Source: Tieghemiomyces parasiticus
Taxonomy: Eukaryota; Kickxellomycota; Dimargaritomycetes; Dimargaritales; Dimargaritaceae
NCBI GenBank assembly: GCA_027575765.1
Contig: JANBPT010000046.1
Coordinates: 30,458 to 94,457, forward strand
Length of the DNA stretch: 64,000 nucleotides
Direction of reading: 5' to 3'
The notes beneath the pieces were generated by a model that searched no databases, was not told where the DNA came from, and was given only the letters and a program-made list of their open reading frames with translations. A program made the position numbers and the translations under genes. Within the stretch, counting starts at the first letter, position 1, and each line of letters starts with the position of its first letter. Of this stretch, positions 42,701 to 55,872 are shown in pieces.

Positions 42701-44121
42701 GGTCGCTCCTGCCGCGCGCGCTGGCGGTAGGCGGTTGTGATGCTATCGATTTCACCCGGTAGGGCCAAGAACACCGCCAGAATCAGCAGGACTACGATGA
42801 CGCGCGCGGCGTAGTTGTCGGGCACGAGATTGTCAGATGGGCCGTTAATCAAACACAACAGCGTGAAGTACATGGAGTCGGGAAAGTTGAATTGCGGGGT
42901 TGGGTCACCGTAAATGTTGTAAATCAAGACCTGGAGCGTGGCACTGGCTCCCGTCCAGTAGGCCAGGAGAGTGATGACGGTGGACAGCAGCTGCTGGTTG
43001 GGTGGATCAAACCACCCGGTGCGTTGCTGGACCCGCTCGAGGGCCTCCTTGGCCGCGAGGGCAAGTAAATAGAAACGGAAAACGTAGCCAATCGCCGCAT
43101 AGCTGACCCCCATGAACTCGGTGCGGAAGGAAGGAAACTCGTAGTAGAGGAGTGTGCCGACGTAGACCGAGCCGATGGAAAGGGCCATGGCCGCCCGGGT
43201 TATCCAGGACGAGCGGACACGACCAAAGTACAGTCGGATTGCATAGAAAAAGGTCAGTATCCCGGCCGGAACCAAGTCGAGGAGGATGCGGTAGGCCGGG
43301 AACACCACGGGACGGTAGGCTGTACTCAAGACGAAAGAATTCTAAAGGCGGTGGTATAGGTGCACGTTGAAGGATGTTTTTTCTTCAATGCGAGTGGGGT
43401 TAATGGTAACTGTCTGCAACAACATTCGAAGTCTACGCCCTGGAGGGAGGGGGGTCTGGGTGTGGTAGACGCAAGGGATGTACTGGTGGCCTGTCGGCTA
43501 CACCGGGAAATTGCACACGAATTTACCTCCCCCCCCTCCTCTAGTACCCTATTGACACTATCGCCCCCTACATTTTAACTCACCGATATGAAGATGGCCG
43601 CCCAAGCCGACAGAAGGATGAACTCTACGGCCGTAAATAGCACTACGGCAAAGTAGGTTTCGTGGAAAGGCAGAGAGATGGCCACAACCTTGAGCTCATC
43701 GTCGGCAATACTGCCCCCGTCGCCCCGGAGGTCCCAGGCCGGCCGGAAGGGCTGGTCGTCCTCTAGGTCTTCAACGACATCAGTTCGGAATGACTTCTGG
43801 CTCCGCTGCTCCTAGTTGGTTCAAGATGACGGTGGGGGTTGGGGGTAGGCATGCAGGTAAGTTTAGAAGTGAGGATTCGGCTGGGTACTTGACTCCATTA
43901 CGACGCCCTACTGAGAGGGGAGAGGCGAACGGAGGGTCCAGCCTGGGGCGTCCGGCTACCCGTTGAGTCAGTGATGGAGTATGTTGATGTGCGGCGGAGT
44001 TTGAATCGTCATTCTAAGTAGTGTAAACCCCTCCCCCCCTATATGCCCCTTTGCTTTGGTACAGGAGCTCGGGGAAGGCCCCTGGCCGTAGCTTATAGGC
44101 ACTTACTTCCGAGCCAGACAT
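39795..44121 (-). CDS. BK/Slo-like channel protein with altered pore, seven exons
   Basis: Predicted minus-strand exons: 44121-44107, 43811-43584, 43341-42310, 42133-40935, 40688-40540, 40386-40207, 40048-39795. Phases agree and give 1018 aa. Exon 2 ends in a first hydrophobic helix. Exon 3 carries further helices (YRILLDLVPAGILTFFYAI, AARVIVVLLILAVFLALPGEI) and the start of the first cytosolic RCK-like region. Exon 4 has the BK-type segment LLFCQVICLDDMLVNLLANN and a second nucleotide-binding-like fold. The C-terminal exons form the remainder of a Slo-type gating ring. In BK channels the pore loop reads TVGYGD; here the aligned stretch is CLINGPSDN (codons near 42829-42858), so the K+ filter is absent. 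Overall family membership is from layout and the BK domain segment; ion selectivity cannot be assumed. Starts with a tiny five-codon exon, the least certain part. Confidence 0.82.
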
Positions 44122-45665
44122 GGTTTAGTGGAGGGGAGGGGGTTCAGGGACAAGGACCCGAGCCAGTAGTAGCCTAAGTCAATCAGGCCTTGAAGTGCAG
44201 TTTTATGAACAACAAAATTGTTGGCCGAGGCGAGCACAATCGAAAATATATATATAAGAGAGTTGATGGTACGGTAAATATTCTTGAAAATGGTAACCAT
44301 GCTGAAGGGAGTATGAAAGAGCTAGGCGATATGAATGACCTGGGGGAGGGGATAGGCAACGCTTATTGAAAAGGAACCGCAGGGGTGCATGTTTGGTTAC
44401 CGGCGGCAGAAAATACAATTGCCGTGGGTAGACTAACCCTCCAGAAAAGAAAAAAAAGGTAAATAAAGCAGTGAACGGGGCTGGAGAGCATGTTGGGGTC
44501 AAGTGTGTGACACCTTGCTTTTGCCAGTAAAGCTAAAGCGGATCGAACGGCTATTATTCCCAACGGCTTAGAGAACACAACCGAAAGCGGCGAACGAGGA
44601 GCGAGAGAGAGAGAAGGAAGGAAAGGGAGTTGGAGATACTGGTAGAATGCGAGGCTCAACAAGTGTAGGCCGGCCGCTCATCATGTAGAGCAACCTCCCC
44701 CCCCCCCCAGGCTTACCAACTATTGCAACCGGTGGTTGGGAACAGGGATGTCCACGGCATCAACTAGCGTCTTCCCAATCGAGGGTATGTTATTGTGAAT
44801 TTACGGTGGGAGTTTATCTCCCCGCTTTCCGCGTCCACACTACCCCGGGTGCGAAAATGTAATACTTAATATAGCAGGGCCTGGCGTGCCACTTCCCCCC
44901 CCCTCTTCCTCCCGCCCCATGTTCTAAACAGGAGCAATCACACAGCCCTTCAACCTAGGGCTCAACCATACCTCACTTTTGGTAGCTGAGCACAAGCCCC
45001 GCAGCGTCCAAGCTGAACATAGGGGCCGAAACACAGCCAAACACCCGTATCCTATTCTCACAGCTAGTCTGTCCGCCGGTTCGTAGTAGGCAAGGCGGAC
45101 GGTCATTCGGAAAGATAAACAATTGCTCTCTATCGTCTCTTCCACTCAGAGCGATTATACCACGTAGTAAAGTATACCATAACGACCCTGCCGGATATAG
45201 GTGGGAAGAAATTCACCCTTTTTCTATGAATGGATTGGAGATGCGATGCAAGTTTACAGACTTAATTATAACTATTTTATTAGGCCCACAAACTGCCACC
45301 TAATTGGCTTTCAAGACAATAAAAACCAACATAGTTATGACACATTAAACCATTGTGTGACAGCAAATTTCGATTTTATGTCTTAGAGAAACTGTACGAA
45401 AATTAGAAAATAAACCACGCGGCCGCTGATAGTCAGTACAATAAAAAACTAAGGCCTATAGAAAGCAAAGTAAAGTGGGCCGTCCGTCACGAAACGTGGC
45501 GGGAAGTCGTGTGGCAGACGGAAACACCGGGCCAAGATCGAGAGCCTGGAGGAGGGGGGGGGAAGGGATGGGCCTACTCACTATCACAGACAGTAAAAGC
45601 CTGCGTCAGAAGCCACCGTTGTAGAGTAATAGAGACCCTGAAACACGCAACCCCGTTACTATATA
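44122..45665. other. Intergenic stretch
   Basis: Between the BK-like start and the glycogen synthase stop, both minus strand. It holds TA and GA simple repeats (near 44247-44258 and 44600-44612) and C tracts near 44697-44708. A 61-codon AT-rich frame at 45201-45386 has no motif. No gene supported. Confidence 0.4.
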
Positions 45666-48186
45666 TTACTGCATACGCGGGGTCATGGGTGGGGTCTTGG
45701 TCTTAATCTTGATGGGCGGACGCAAATCCTCCTCGTCCTCATCCTCGTTGATCATGGCGCTGGCGTAGCTATCGGTGGAGATCTGAAGCCCATCCATATC
45801 GAGGGCAGCGACGACTTCCTCCTCCTCGTTATCGTAGCCGTGGCTACGTGGGGACCCCGGGGCAGATAGCGGACGTGGGATCTTACCGCTGCTAACGGCG
45901 CCGGTCCCGACGCGGCTGGCAAAATAGTCCCCGCTGAACGAGTCCGGGTAGATCCGGCGCAGGGCCAGTTGGCGGGCCTTCATATACTCGATGCCCATCC
46001 GCTTCCAGTCGAGAAGGTCTGACAACCGCTCGACGCGGTTGCGCTGGTTGATGCGCTGCCGGCGCGTCTTTTGACTAAACTCAAACATCTGGTCGCACAG
46101 CTGCTGGATAGACTCGTCGGCCGACTTCATGCGCCGGTCCACAATGTAGATGCCATACTCAGAGGGCGTTTCAATGTTGTCCTCCATGAAACATCCGAAC
46201 CCGGACAGGTTGGTGGTCACGGAAGGTACCCCCATTACCGTACACTCGGCGGGCGTGTAACCCCATGGCTCGTAATAGCTGGGGAAGACACCCAGGTGGC
46301 AGCCGCGGATGAAATCCTCATAGTCCAGGCCCAGGACGGGGTTGTTGGAGTTGAGGAACTCCGGGTGAAAGACCACCTTGACGCGATCCGACGGGTGGTT
46401 GAAGAGGTGGTGCTGGCGCAGGCTACCCAGGACGGGGTCAGTACTATCGTCGGCCATGTTGTGCGTGACGATGGGTGGCAGGGTGTTGCGCTTGAGGGCA
46501 AAGGTGCGGCGCTTGAGCATGATCTTCTCCTCGTCACGCAACAAGTTGGCCGGATTAGTGTCGTGGCCTCGAGCCGCTTCCTCGAAAATACGCTCGCCAA
46601 TGCGTGTCTTAATCTCGTCGACCGTCTCCTGCAGCTGTTTGACTAGGGCTTGGCCCTTTAGCGTCTCGACCGTGAATGAGTGCGTTTTGGCCGGCATAAT
46701 CATGAAGGCCACCACCGTCATATTCGATCCGCTGTTCTTGAGTCGGCTGTTGAGCCGCGCCAGCGCCTCAATGAACATGTCTACACCCTTATTGCGGAAC
46801 TCGTACCGGCCGGCGATGAAGAAGTAGAGCGTATTGTCCAGGTTGAAGTCAAAGTGGCCATAGAAATGCCCGCGTACAAAGTCGTGGATCTTTTCTTTGC
46901 TAACGGCGTGAATGTTTTGGAACTCGTGCATGGCGCTGAACTTGACCACGTTGAGCCCGTTAGGCACGACGCCATCTGGCTTGCGCTTGAGCAGATGCTC
47001 GGCCTCATAGGCGGTAATGTGGCTGACGGTGGTGAACACGTCTACACAGTGCGCGGCCGCGCGCTCCAGGCAGTAGCGGTGGTAAATGCCGCGCTTGCCG
47101 GCCTCGTGGTCCACGTCAAAGGTGCGCAGGTTGTTGTAAAAGTCGACGCTACCGGCACACAGGTATCGGCCCAGGAGGGTAGCATGGGTGGTGAAAATGG
47201 TAGCCACGTCCAAGTTGCGCTTACGGCACAGCAGGGCGCCCACGCCGGCCTGCCATTCGTGAAAGTGGGCAATCACGGCGGTGGTGGTGTTGTTTTTGAT
47301 GTACTCACCAATGAACCAGGCCACCATGTAACCGAGAAGGATGGCGTCGTTGGTCTCAGTATCGTTAGGCGGGGAGGGAATGCCGGCCACGTTCCAAATG
47401 TCGCCCTTCCACTCGTTGAGGCGGTTGGCTGTGGAGCCCAGGTCGAAGAGACACACTGTGGGGGCGCCGTCGATCAGCCAGCGGCCGTAGAGCACGTTGA
47501 CTCCACCCTCCCGGAGACTGGCCAGGGTAGCCTTCATGGCCGGGTCCGCAGGTTCCATAGCCTCCACCTCGACGGGGGCCGAGCGGTGGTTGAGCGGACC
47601 CAGCAAGCAGTACCGGTTACCAAACTCCTGAACCGTCACGGGGGCCTTGGTTTTGATGACAGTGTAGATGCCGCCGACTGGCGAAGGGCAAGGAAGGAAA
47701 CAGAGAAGGGTTCGGAAAGTGGGAGCGGTGAGTAATTTGTCAACTTTGAAAGTCGTTGAACCAATGGTATTGGAAGGGAAAATCCAGCGCAAACTAATAG
47801 GGTGCGCGGTATGGTACTGACAGGAAATGGGGCCAATGACCACCGTCCGGGGTCTCGGGTCTTTCCCCAGTGCAGGTCTACATCGCATTCCCGCGCTCCG
47901 ATCCGGAGTCCCACGCACATCGACGGGGTTCGAGGCCCCCGCCCGCACCCAGAAATGGGGCGATATCTGCCAAGGGGCGGAGGTTAGCCGAGTGTGTCTG
48001 TCAGAACGAAGCAGACAGCGAAAGGGCCACCGGGGTGTAGATGTAGACAGCATCCGCCAAACGAAGCACGCAGAGGCTTGTACGGTACTTACCCTTGTTG
48101 GCAACCTCCCATGCGCACTCAAAGAGTATGGGGTTAGTCACCTGCTTCACACTAGCGGTGGTGGTGGTTGCGGTGGTCTCGGCCAT
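45666..48186 (-). CDS. GSY1: Glycogen synthase, two exons
   Basis: Exon 1 is 48186-48093 and exon 2 is 47677-45666, phase 1 join, 701 aa (yeast enzymes about 705). The sequence is clear GT3 glycogen synthase: [19 protein letters not shown] at the N-terminus (UDP-glucose site), [24 protein letters not shown], then EPWGYTPAE with the E-x7-E catalytic pair near residue 502. The conserved arginine cluster [19 protein letters not shown] near 570 binds glucose-6-phosphate, so allosteric activation should be kept. The C-terminal 60 residues are S/P/E-rich with SPR and TPP/TPR sites, consistent with inhibitory phosphorylation as in Gsy2. It elongates glycogen in the cytosol from UDP-glucose. Possible 5' UTR introns lie upstream (donor-like sites at 48718 and 49268). 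Confidence 0.96.
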
Positions 48187-51100
48187 GGCGATTAGTTGTG
48201 AATGGGTCAGAAGTCTATATGAACGGTTGGGATAACTCAGGGGGGTATCTGGATACGGTCAACGGACGATCTGACCGCGATGCAGGAGATAGTAAGTGGC
48301 GTTGGCAATGACATGTTCAGTGTCAGACGTATACATTAAAATGGGGGGTGGGGTTCCGTGTGTGTCGAAGAAGTAGGTATGGTGATGGTATTAGAATGCA
48401 GTTAATAACGTTGGCAATGGTGGTAGAGTTGGGTTCTTCGGACGTAGTGAATGGCCCCCTCCCCATTCAATGAGATGCCGATTGACTTGTCAATTCCATG
48501 ATAAGGCCACTAGCGTGGATAGGGCGTATCGATCAAACTTTGCCTCGTGGAAGACTCAGCCTGCCGAGGAAAATGGGGGTTTAACGGTACTGGTGATAGT
48601 TCAGCGCAAGCTAATACTGGTCACATTCTGACATTCAATTACCACGAAGGCCCCTAGCAGTGTAGCAGAGGGGGGGGCGGTTAGAGAAAGGGGGGGTTCT
48701 CAACGGGTGCTTACCGAGTAGAAGTAAGAGTTAGAAGGCTATACACCCAGTTTTTAGGTCCTGGGCCGTGCAAATAGAAAAATCCGTTTAAACTAAGAGA
48801 TGAGCGTAAGCACATAGGAGTGGGAAGTTGGCGTTACATGGGCAGGTTACCCGTTAGTTGAGTGCAAATTCAAGGCGCAGTCAGCACGGAATGAGGAGGT
48901 GTAGGCGTAAGGAGAGGGAAGTGCTCGGGGCCGGCGAACGCGTGCTGTTGCGCACCTAATCCGCGTTGAGTGTAGCGATGGGTACCCAGCTGTGTTGCTG
49001 TGCGGTGAAATGGGGGGGGGGGGGGGGTAGAGGGCCGCTGGGTCCCGGAAACTGGAAGGTACCGGGCGCCCGCCCTCGCCGGCTCCCGTTTCGGCCTGGG
49101 GTGGCAGTGAGACAGCATTGCGCCCCACGGAAGTACACGGCCAAGTCAGCGTGGGCGAAACCAGGTCTCGGCCGAGACCCATAGTGGCCCCGCGGGACAC
49201 CTCCCCATTTCCAGGTCCTTCGCGAGACCAGCTGGATGCCGTGGCGGACTCTGTAGGGTTGGACTACTTACCGAAAGTGCAGAGGCCGGAGGCTTGTTAC
49301 TGAAGGGGGGGCTCGAGAGTTACACAAAGTGTGCGAAGTAGAAAAGAGTCTAGAGTAGCGTGGTGGAGGGAGTTCTGGTGAGGGAAAGGGGTAAGAGAAG
49401 AAGAGAGACTATGGATAGCGCGAGCGATTGGATGTTAGGTGGGTGGGTAGGGGATTCCACGACAGAGATATAAATCAGGTTCCCACGTCATGCATCCAGC
49501 TGGGCTGGCGGGTATATATACAAGACGGGGCGCGACAGTGACGGCGGGAGTGCGGACCTCGCAGGGTTCGGCAAAGACAGACAGGAAACGATAGGCGGAA
49601 GACGGAGGAGACCCAGAGTGGGGTGGACTGATGCGTCGATCCGCAGGATGGTGTACCGCGTCGATGTAGAGAGTGGGTGCGCTGAAGTGGGGACAGGTAG
49701 CGGGGTGGGATGTACGCGGGGGTGTGGAGGGGAGCCAGGAAAGGAAAAACTATCTCGCAGGGAGGCTGGCGTTATGATGGCGTCGGTGCCAAGGTGGAGA
49801 AGGATGGGGGGAGATTCGACAGACAGTGAGAGAGACTTGGGGAGGGGGGGGAAATATATATGGAGGAGTCCGGTCTTGGGAGTCCGCTAGCCGTGCAGTG
49901 GGTACGCGTAGACCGCGGCCCACGGTCCCAAATGCCGAGCACTACAGATCGTGAGACCCATCCCCAGCACCCTCCGCCTCCGCTACGACATGGCTGCCCT
50001 GCCAATATGGTGGGACCGCGGAACGCTCGGGTGGCTGGCAGGCCGCCGTCTCTTACTCTATTCAGCAGCCGCATGCGTACATACGCGCACAATCAAGCGG
50101 ATACGGGGAGGCACAGCTACCGAACGGGGGGGCGAGTCGACACGGCGTGGTCGGATGGTCCCATCCGTTGGCGAACCCTGGAAGACTTACGTCAGTGTAA
50201 GCCAGGGATTGTGGAGCGACAGTGTGGGAAGGGGTGGCGAGTGGAGGGAGTGGTGTAGGTGGAGAGATGGCGCTGTATGACTGGCTGGGAGGTGTGGGTA
50301 CAGCGGGGAGAGTAGACTAGGCGCAGCCAGCTGGGGAAGGGCCAATGGTTGCGGGATCGGATGCATGAGGCCCAAGGCACCGCCAAGTTCGCGAAGCTGG
50401 GGCTGGTTAGAGCTCCAGCGCGGCGCCCGTCGGTGCAAGGCTTGGGCGACCTGGCGAACGGCACCTGGGGGGACAGCGTCCCCGGAAAGAACGTAGGGAG
50501 GTAAGACCACAAAGACGGCAAGGGCCGAAGAAGGCCATTAGTACCCGCCACTGGGTGACAGGCGGCATATCGCACCCGCTGTTCTCGTGACTGTATGCGA
50601 TCGGACCACGCCATCCCCGTAGTCGCCTGGCTCAGATGGCCTACCTGTGGGGGACTCAGCCTAGATCAATATTGCCTGGCTGTTGATTGCATGCTGGATT
50701 CCGGTGAGTGTGGTGATGGTGATGGTGTCGGCCAGCACCCATCGACGGGGTCCCCCCGCTCTTCGCCACCGATGGATAAATGTTGGAGGAATATCGGTAC
50801 CTGGTGCGGTCGGTCAGGATCAGCGGACGGCCCATCCGGTGGTGCCGCAACGCGTAGGTAAGGGCGGCACGGAAATTGGAAACAAGCAAATTTAGGAGAA
50901 GCCTACCTTGGCCCCCCGTGGCCCAACTTTGAGGGTGCCTGATTGTAAAGCATCGCCATCCACCAGCCCCACCGCTTGTAATCGCGGACACTTATACTAC
51001 TCCGAGGGCGTCACGATCGACCGTTATTCCTGGTAGCATCCTTTCTCTGCACTGTGAGCGGATACATGTCAATCGGGTTCCTGGAAGGGGACCAAAGATA

Positions 51101-52109
51101 GATTGGCCGTTGCAGGTGTTGGCGAGGCGAGCGATCAGCCGAGGTTCGCAATGAATCCTGTGGCGGCTGGTCCGCAAAGAGTCTGGCGCGGGTCACTGTG
51201 CTCCTGGCCTCCAACGCAGTCCGGTCCTTGTTACCTGCTAAGTGTCGGTCAGACGGACGGATACCAACCGGCCGCATAGACTATAGCCCCGGACGCGCGA
51301 CCCCTTCCCCCTCTGGCCAATGGACCCCTACCTACCAGCATAAGCAATGCTCAGTAGCCAGGCTTATAAATAATAGCGCCAGACGTACCCTTGCGTAGCC
51401 GTCGCGGCCTAGTCCACTGTACCGAAACGCATTCCCGTGATGGCGGCTACTAGGATGAAGGTGTACCCCTAACGTACTAATTACGTATAAAGATGGTCCA
51501 CGCTCTCCCGTTCCCACCGTGGCGGCGGCTATGGGCCGACCTGGGAACCTACCGCTCGAAGTCACGCTGCGGAGTTGCATTGCACTGGCCCACGTCCAAT
51601 TGTCTATGACATCATCTTTCCTCGGACCAGCCCGTCGTCGCAGGCCGGACAATTCGACACCATCCGGCCAGCCAGCGCAGAACAGAGCTCGCTGGTTAAA
51701 GGGGAGGGTAGCTGGTGTTTATTACGCAGCTGATCAGGTGGAATGCCGCAAGACAGTAGATATGAAAACTATGTCAGGGAGACCACCTCGACGTCACAGG
51801 AGAGCAGAAGGGATAACAACGATGGGGCTTGGGGGGGAAAGGATTGGGGCACTGGTCCCTGATGGATCGGAGGGTCACAGTGTGATAAGGGGAAGGCGAA
51901 GAATTGAGTGCGACGCGCCGGGCCGGCTCGCATGGCCGACGGTCGTCTCGATTAGCGGTGCGCATTTTCCATCCCGCATTGTCCTTACCATCTACAGTTT
52001 CCCATTTCCCACATTCCTTCTCCTCATAACAGCTACCCTCCGCTGTCCTCAGCCGCCTTTTACGTTTCGAACCCCGTCGCTTTCCACCGAGCAGCCAATC
52101 CAACTCGCC
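48187..52109. other. Long intergenic stretch with a possible unassigned gene
   Basis: Nearly 4 kb with no gene I can name. On the minus strand a 90-bp exon-like block at 50996-50907 is open, flanked by TAG and GTAGGC, and reads like protein (LQAVGLVDGDALQSG). A frame at 50510-50187 also ends at a GTAAGT donor. I could not join these into a gene. A run of 16 G occurs at 49012-49027, and G-rich simple sequence is common between 49300 and 49850. Confidence 0.35.
49012..49027 (+). repeat. Homopolymer of 16 G
   Basis: Uninterrupted G tract in intergenic sequence; shorter C/G runs recur throughout the window's non-coding DNA. Confidence 0.9.
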
Positions 52110-53132
52110 ATGGGTGCCGAGCAGTCCGCCGAAAACCCGCAAAACGTGTGGGGGTTCCACGTCCTTCAAGTGAGTGTAGTGGTATGACCCGAGGGAGGGA
52201 ATAAGATTCCATTATGTGTCCGGTCGTGTGAACCACCGGAGGCGACCGCACCACAGGGGATAACCACCGCCACGTCCGACTGCCAGCTCCGCCGGCGCAT
52301 CAGTCCCCAAGACTTACCGCTTCGACCTCCTGACCCCACCCCTTGACACGCCCTGCTTTGCAACACCAGGTCTTCAACCGTTCCCCGGCATTTGAGGTTG
52401 GCCTCGTGCCTTACTTTGATTTCATCGTGTCGGTCAACGACCACGTATTGGTAAGTAGCATGGCCACGTGGCGAACAGGCCGCTGGACGGCTGAGCACGG
52501 CCCTCACAGCACTACTGCAGTATCACGGGGAGGGAGAGTCTATCATCTCAAGCCTGCTAACAGCGCGACGCATCACTCCTCCTCGAATTGGCACACCCCA
52601 CGTATATCAGACGGAAGCAGATGCCCAGACCCTGATCGACGCCGTCCAGAGTCATATTGACCAACCCGTACGGCTGGGCGTGTACTCGGCCCAGCAGCAC
52701 ACTCTACGGCAAGTCGAACTGGTCCCGCGGCGGGCCTGGAGCGACGATCCACAGCAGGGCGTCCTGGGTTGTCTGGTCCGGTTCTGCAACGCCCGACACG
52801 TCGAGGAGAACGTGTGGCATGTTCTAGACGTTACCCGAGACTCGCCAGCCTTTGCGGCGGGACTACATGCCCACCAGGACTACATTGTGGGCACGCCCGA
52901 GGCCGCTTTCCACAACGAGATGGATTTTTCGTATATGGTGGCCCACCACGTCGGGCGCCCGCTTAAGCTACTGGTGTACAACAGCAAGCTCAACACCTGC
53001 CGCCAGGTCAGCATCACTCCGAGCCGGGATTGGGGCGGCGAGGGTCTACTCGGCTGTGATATCGGTTTCGGCTACCTGCACCGTATCCCCAAGACCGGGC
53101 CGGCACCTTTAGAGCCCGTGCCGTCGCAATAA
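52110..53132 (+). CDS. GRH1: GRASP (Golgi reassembly stacking protein), three exons
   Basis: Exons 52110-52169, 52370-52450 and 52611-53132, phase 0 joins, give 220 aa. The start MGAEQS fits an N-myristoylation site and is preferred over the longer upstream frame. Two PDZ-like GRASP repeats follow. The first has VWGFHVLQ, NRSPAFEVGLVPYFDFIVSVN and VRLGVYS...REL-like VELVPRRAW. The second has WHVLDVTRDSPAFAAGL, DYIVGTPEAAF and GCDIGFGYLHRIP. GRASP proteins tether early Golgi/COPII membranes and are required for some unconventional secretion. The chain stops shortly after the GRASP core, so the long serine/proline regulatory tail of animal GRASP55/65 is missing. Confidence 0.92.
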
Positions 53133-55872
53133 TTAGCGCCATTAAAAGTCACTTTACTCTGAAGGCCATGTTCACGGGGGCTGAACGAGGGGGGGGGGGA
53201 CACCCAGCCACGAACAGAGGTGTTTTGGGTTTAGAGTGGGATGGTCGGTGTAACCCAGAGTACCGATGTCGGTGCACCTGCCAAATGTAAACAAAGGTAC
53301 GCCCCCTGCCTCTTGAGTGTTTAGCGCGGCGGCCGCTCACAAAGAGCCCCTTCGCTACGCCTTGTGCAAGGTCCCTGGCGGCTGGTAGTGCGGTTGGCTA
53401 GGAAGGACGCCGGACGAATCGGCGACCATCACTCCGGCTACACACCGCCTCGAATGCTCGCACACTGGCCGAAAAGGCCCCCCCCCCCCTCCGTGGGCAG
53501 GGCCCTAAAGTTAAAGCGAGGCGATGGCTATGGGCGGGGTGTCGGTTACGCAAGCGGCTGATGAAAATAGTATAGACGGCTGGTTTCTCCGGCAGTACCG
53601 AGGAAGCCGCCTCTCCTACCTACTGGCCACTTGGCAAGGGCGGATAAATGCGCAGGAATTCAGCATACGCAGACCAGCTGCGGGGCCTTATTCGGCTGAG
53701 AGCCGGGGACAACCACGGTGTATGCCCCCGCCCACCAGGGAGATGCGCCAGACGATTGCCGCCGAGTTTCCTGACAGCTCCGCTCTCCTTCCACGCCTCC
53801 CTCCATCGATGTCCCGCCCCGCCCTGCCGATACGTTCGGCCCACTCGTCTGTCCGAGGGCCACCAACGTGTGATGGCGGCGACCAATCATTCAACTTGCC
53901 GGGCTGGCCAATGGCCCCGCGGAGGAACGAAAAGATGATAACAGACCGTGCTATGTAAAAAAAGGCCCTGGAAGGAGGTGGGAAGGTTAATGTCGGGTGG
54001 CATATATAGAGTTGTGGTGGGCTGGTGGATGCTTGCCCACAGTAGCGGCACCGGTAGTGGACAAGGTGGGCCGCTGGCTAGCAAGTACAGCGGATGAGAA
54101 TAACGTCTGAAACAGCCCAGAGCCCCACACAACGCGGCTGCGGTCGCTCGGAAGGGCATATGGCGCAAGACGGGTGACTGGCCCTGGAGCGCTCCGCCGC
54201 TATCCGCTATCCTTCACCACCCGGCCCCAGCTTGTCGACTACAGCTTGCGTTCGTAGCCCACCTTTGCTGCACATTCCAGCTAGCCCGCAATCCGCATCA
54301 CCGTGTCGAGACCCCCCTCCGCTTTACACGACATTCGGCACCACCCCTGCCCTCCCAATAGCCCTCGGCAGCGCCCGGTAGCCGAGCAACTGTCGCTATT
54401 TCCTGCCCTAGGCACTTCACCTGGCAGTTGGTAAGCCAGTCCCTATAGAGTCAGCCACCGTTTAGGCCCGCGGCCCTTCTCTTCCCTGCACCTGGCGCCG
54501 CCGCTCGTCACCCCAGGCCCTTCCGCCACCGGCCGAGTAGTGTCCCCCCTCCCCGCGCCGCACCGCAACGCCCACTCTGGCAGCGAGCAGATCTCTTGCC
54601 TGCTTGTCACCGCAACCACCCGCACCTCTCTCCCTCCCCCATCTCCCATCCAGCCCCCCCTTTTTTTTTCCGTCCGGGACGCTCGGTCAGCTCCCTCCCC
54701 CTCCTTCTTGCCCTCCTGTGAAGTAGATCTACTTTTTCACCTGTACCTTGGGGTGGTCCGATCTAGTCCCGCTTCTTTGGTTTTCCTCGTATCAGATCGC
54801 TGTTGCTGATCGAACCTCTCGTCCTGCCTCGTTCCGTAACTACTCGACCCAACTCCACTCGATAGTGAATAGCTTCCCTCCCTGCCCTTCTCCGCCCGGA
54901 TTAGATCAGCGATCCTCGATTACTAGCTTGACCTACCGCCACCACAACCCCGAGCCCTTTACCGTACGAGATCCCGTCGTCGTCGTCGATCTTCGTCCCC
55001 TCGCCACCCCGATCAACCCCCTCGCCTACAACGGGTCTGATCTCACCTGAAGACACCGTGTCCCAGTCTTGATCACCGCTGCCCTGACTACTTCGTCCGG
55101 GTCGCTTCCCGTCTACAACCCAACCGCCCTCCTCAAGTCGTATCAGGGCCGTCACCTCGAGCCCGCCAGCCCCCCTTACCCACACAGTAAGTAGCCCGTT
55201 CCAGCCTGTGCCCGGTCACCGGTTAGTTGACGCTTAATTAGACCCCTTCTTTTTTGATTGCTTTGTACCCCACACGAGCAGTCCGCCTCAGTATACCACG
55301 GCGGGCGCTGGGGTAATTTATTCCTGGCGGTGTTAGCCCCTCACGTGCGAGCTGCGCCACCTGGCGCTTCGTATCCACTACCCGGCCGACCACAGCTTAT
55401 CTACCTGTGCTGTAGCAGTTGGGGGCGGTGAAGGGGAGAACCCGGATGGGGGCGAAGAGTTGGCAGGGGGCGGTTGGGTCTCTCCCTCCATTACTATACA
55501 TACGGCCCCTCTTCATATCGCCACGTCTAAACATCTGCAGGCTCGTTTGTCCACACTGCTTTCCTGACTCCATTGTTTCTCGGGTTGTCACCGATTGGAC
55601 AACCGTCTCCCCTTCCTTTCACCTGCACCGCCAGATTCTTTTATCCCTCTCTTAACATTCTCGTTCTCCGGCGGGGCCAAGGGCTGCAGTTAGCTGGCGT
55701 CCACCTTATTTTAGCATCTGCCCCCCCCTCCACAACGCCCTCGGGCCATGCAGTCTTTGGCTTCCCCTCCCTCCTTTCTTCGCGCCGTCGAACCCTGTCT
55801 AACCACTCGTTTACTGTTCTGCCCCTCCCCGTACCCCACTTGTTCGACCTTACCGTTATTGGCATCGTAGCT
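53133..55872. other. Gene-free stretch and LARP1 upstream region
   Basis: Open frames on both strands at 53500-53960 overlap and show no motif. From about 54450 the sequence is pyrimidine-rich and C-heavy and probably contains the LARP1 promoter and long 5' UTR. The LARP1 frame is open from about 55573 but without an in-frame ATG context better than 55873. Confidence 0.4.

Noticed and set aside
46680..47735. 351-codon plus-strand ORF
   Set aside because: Antisense shadow of the conserved glycogen synthase exon.
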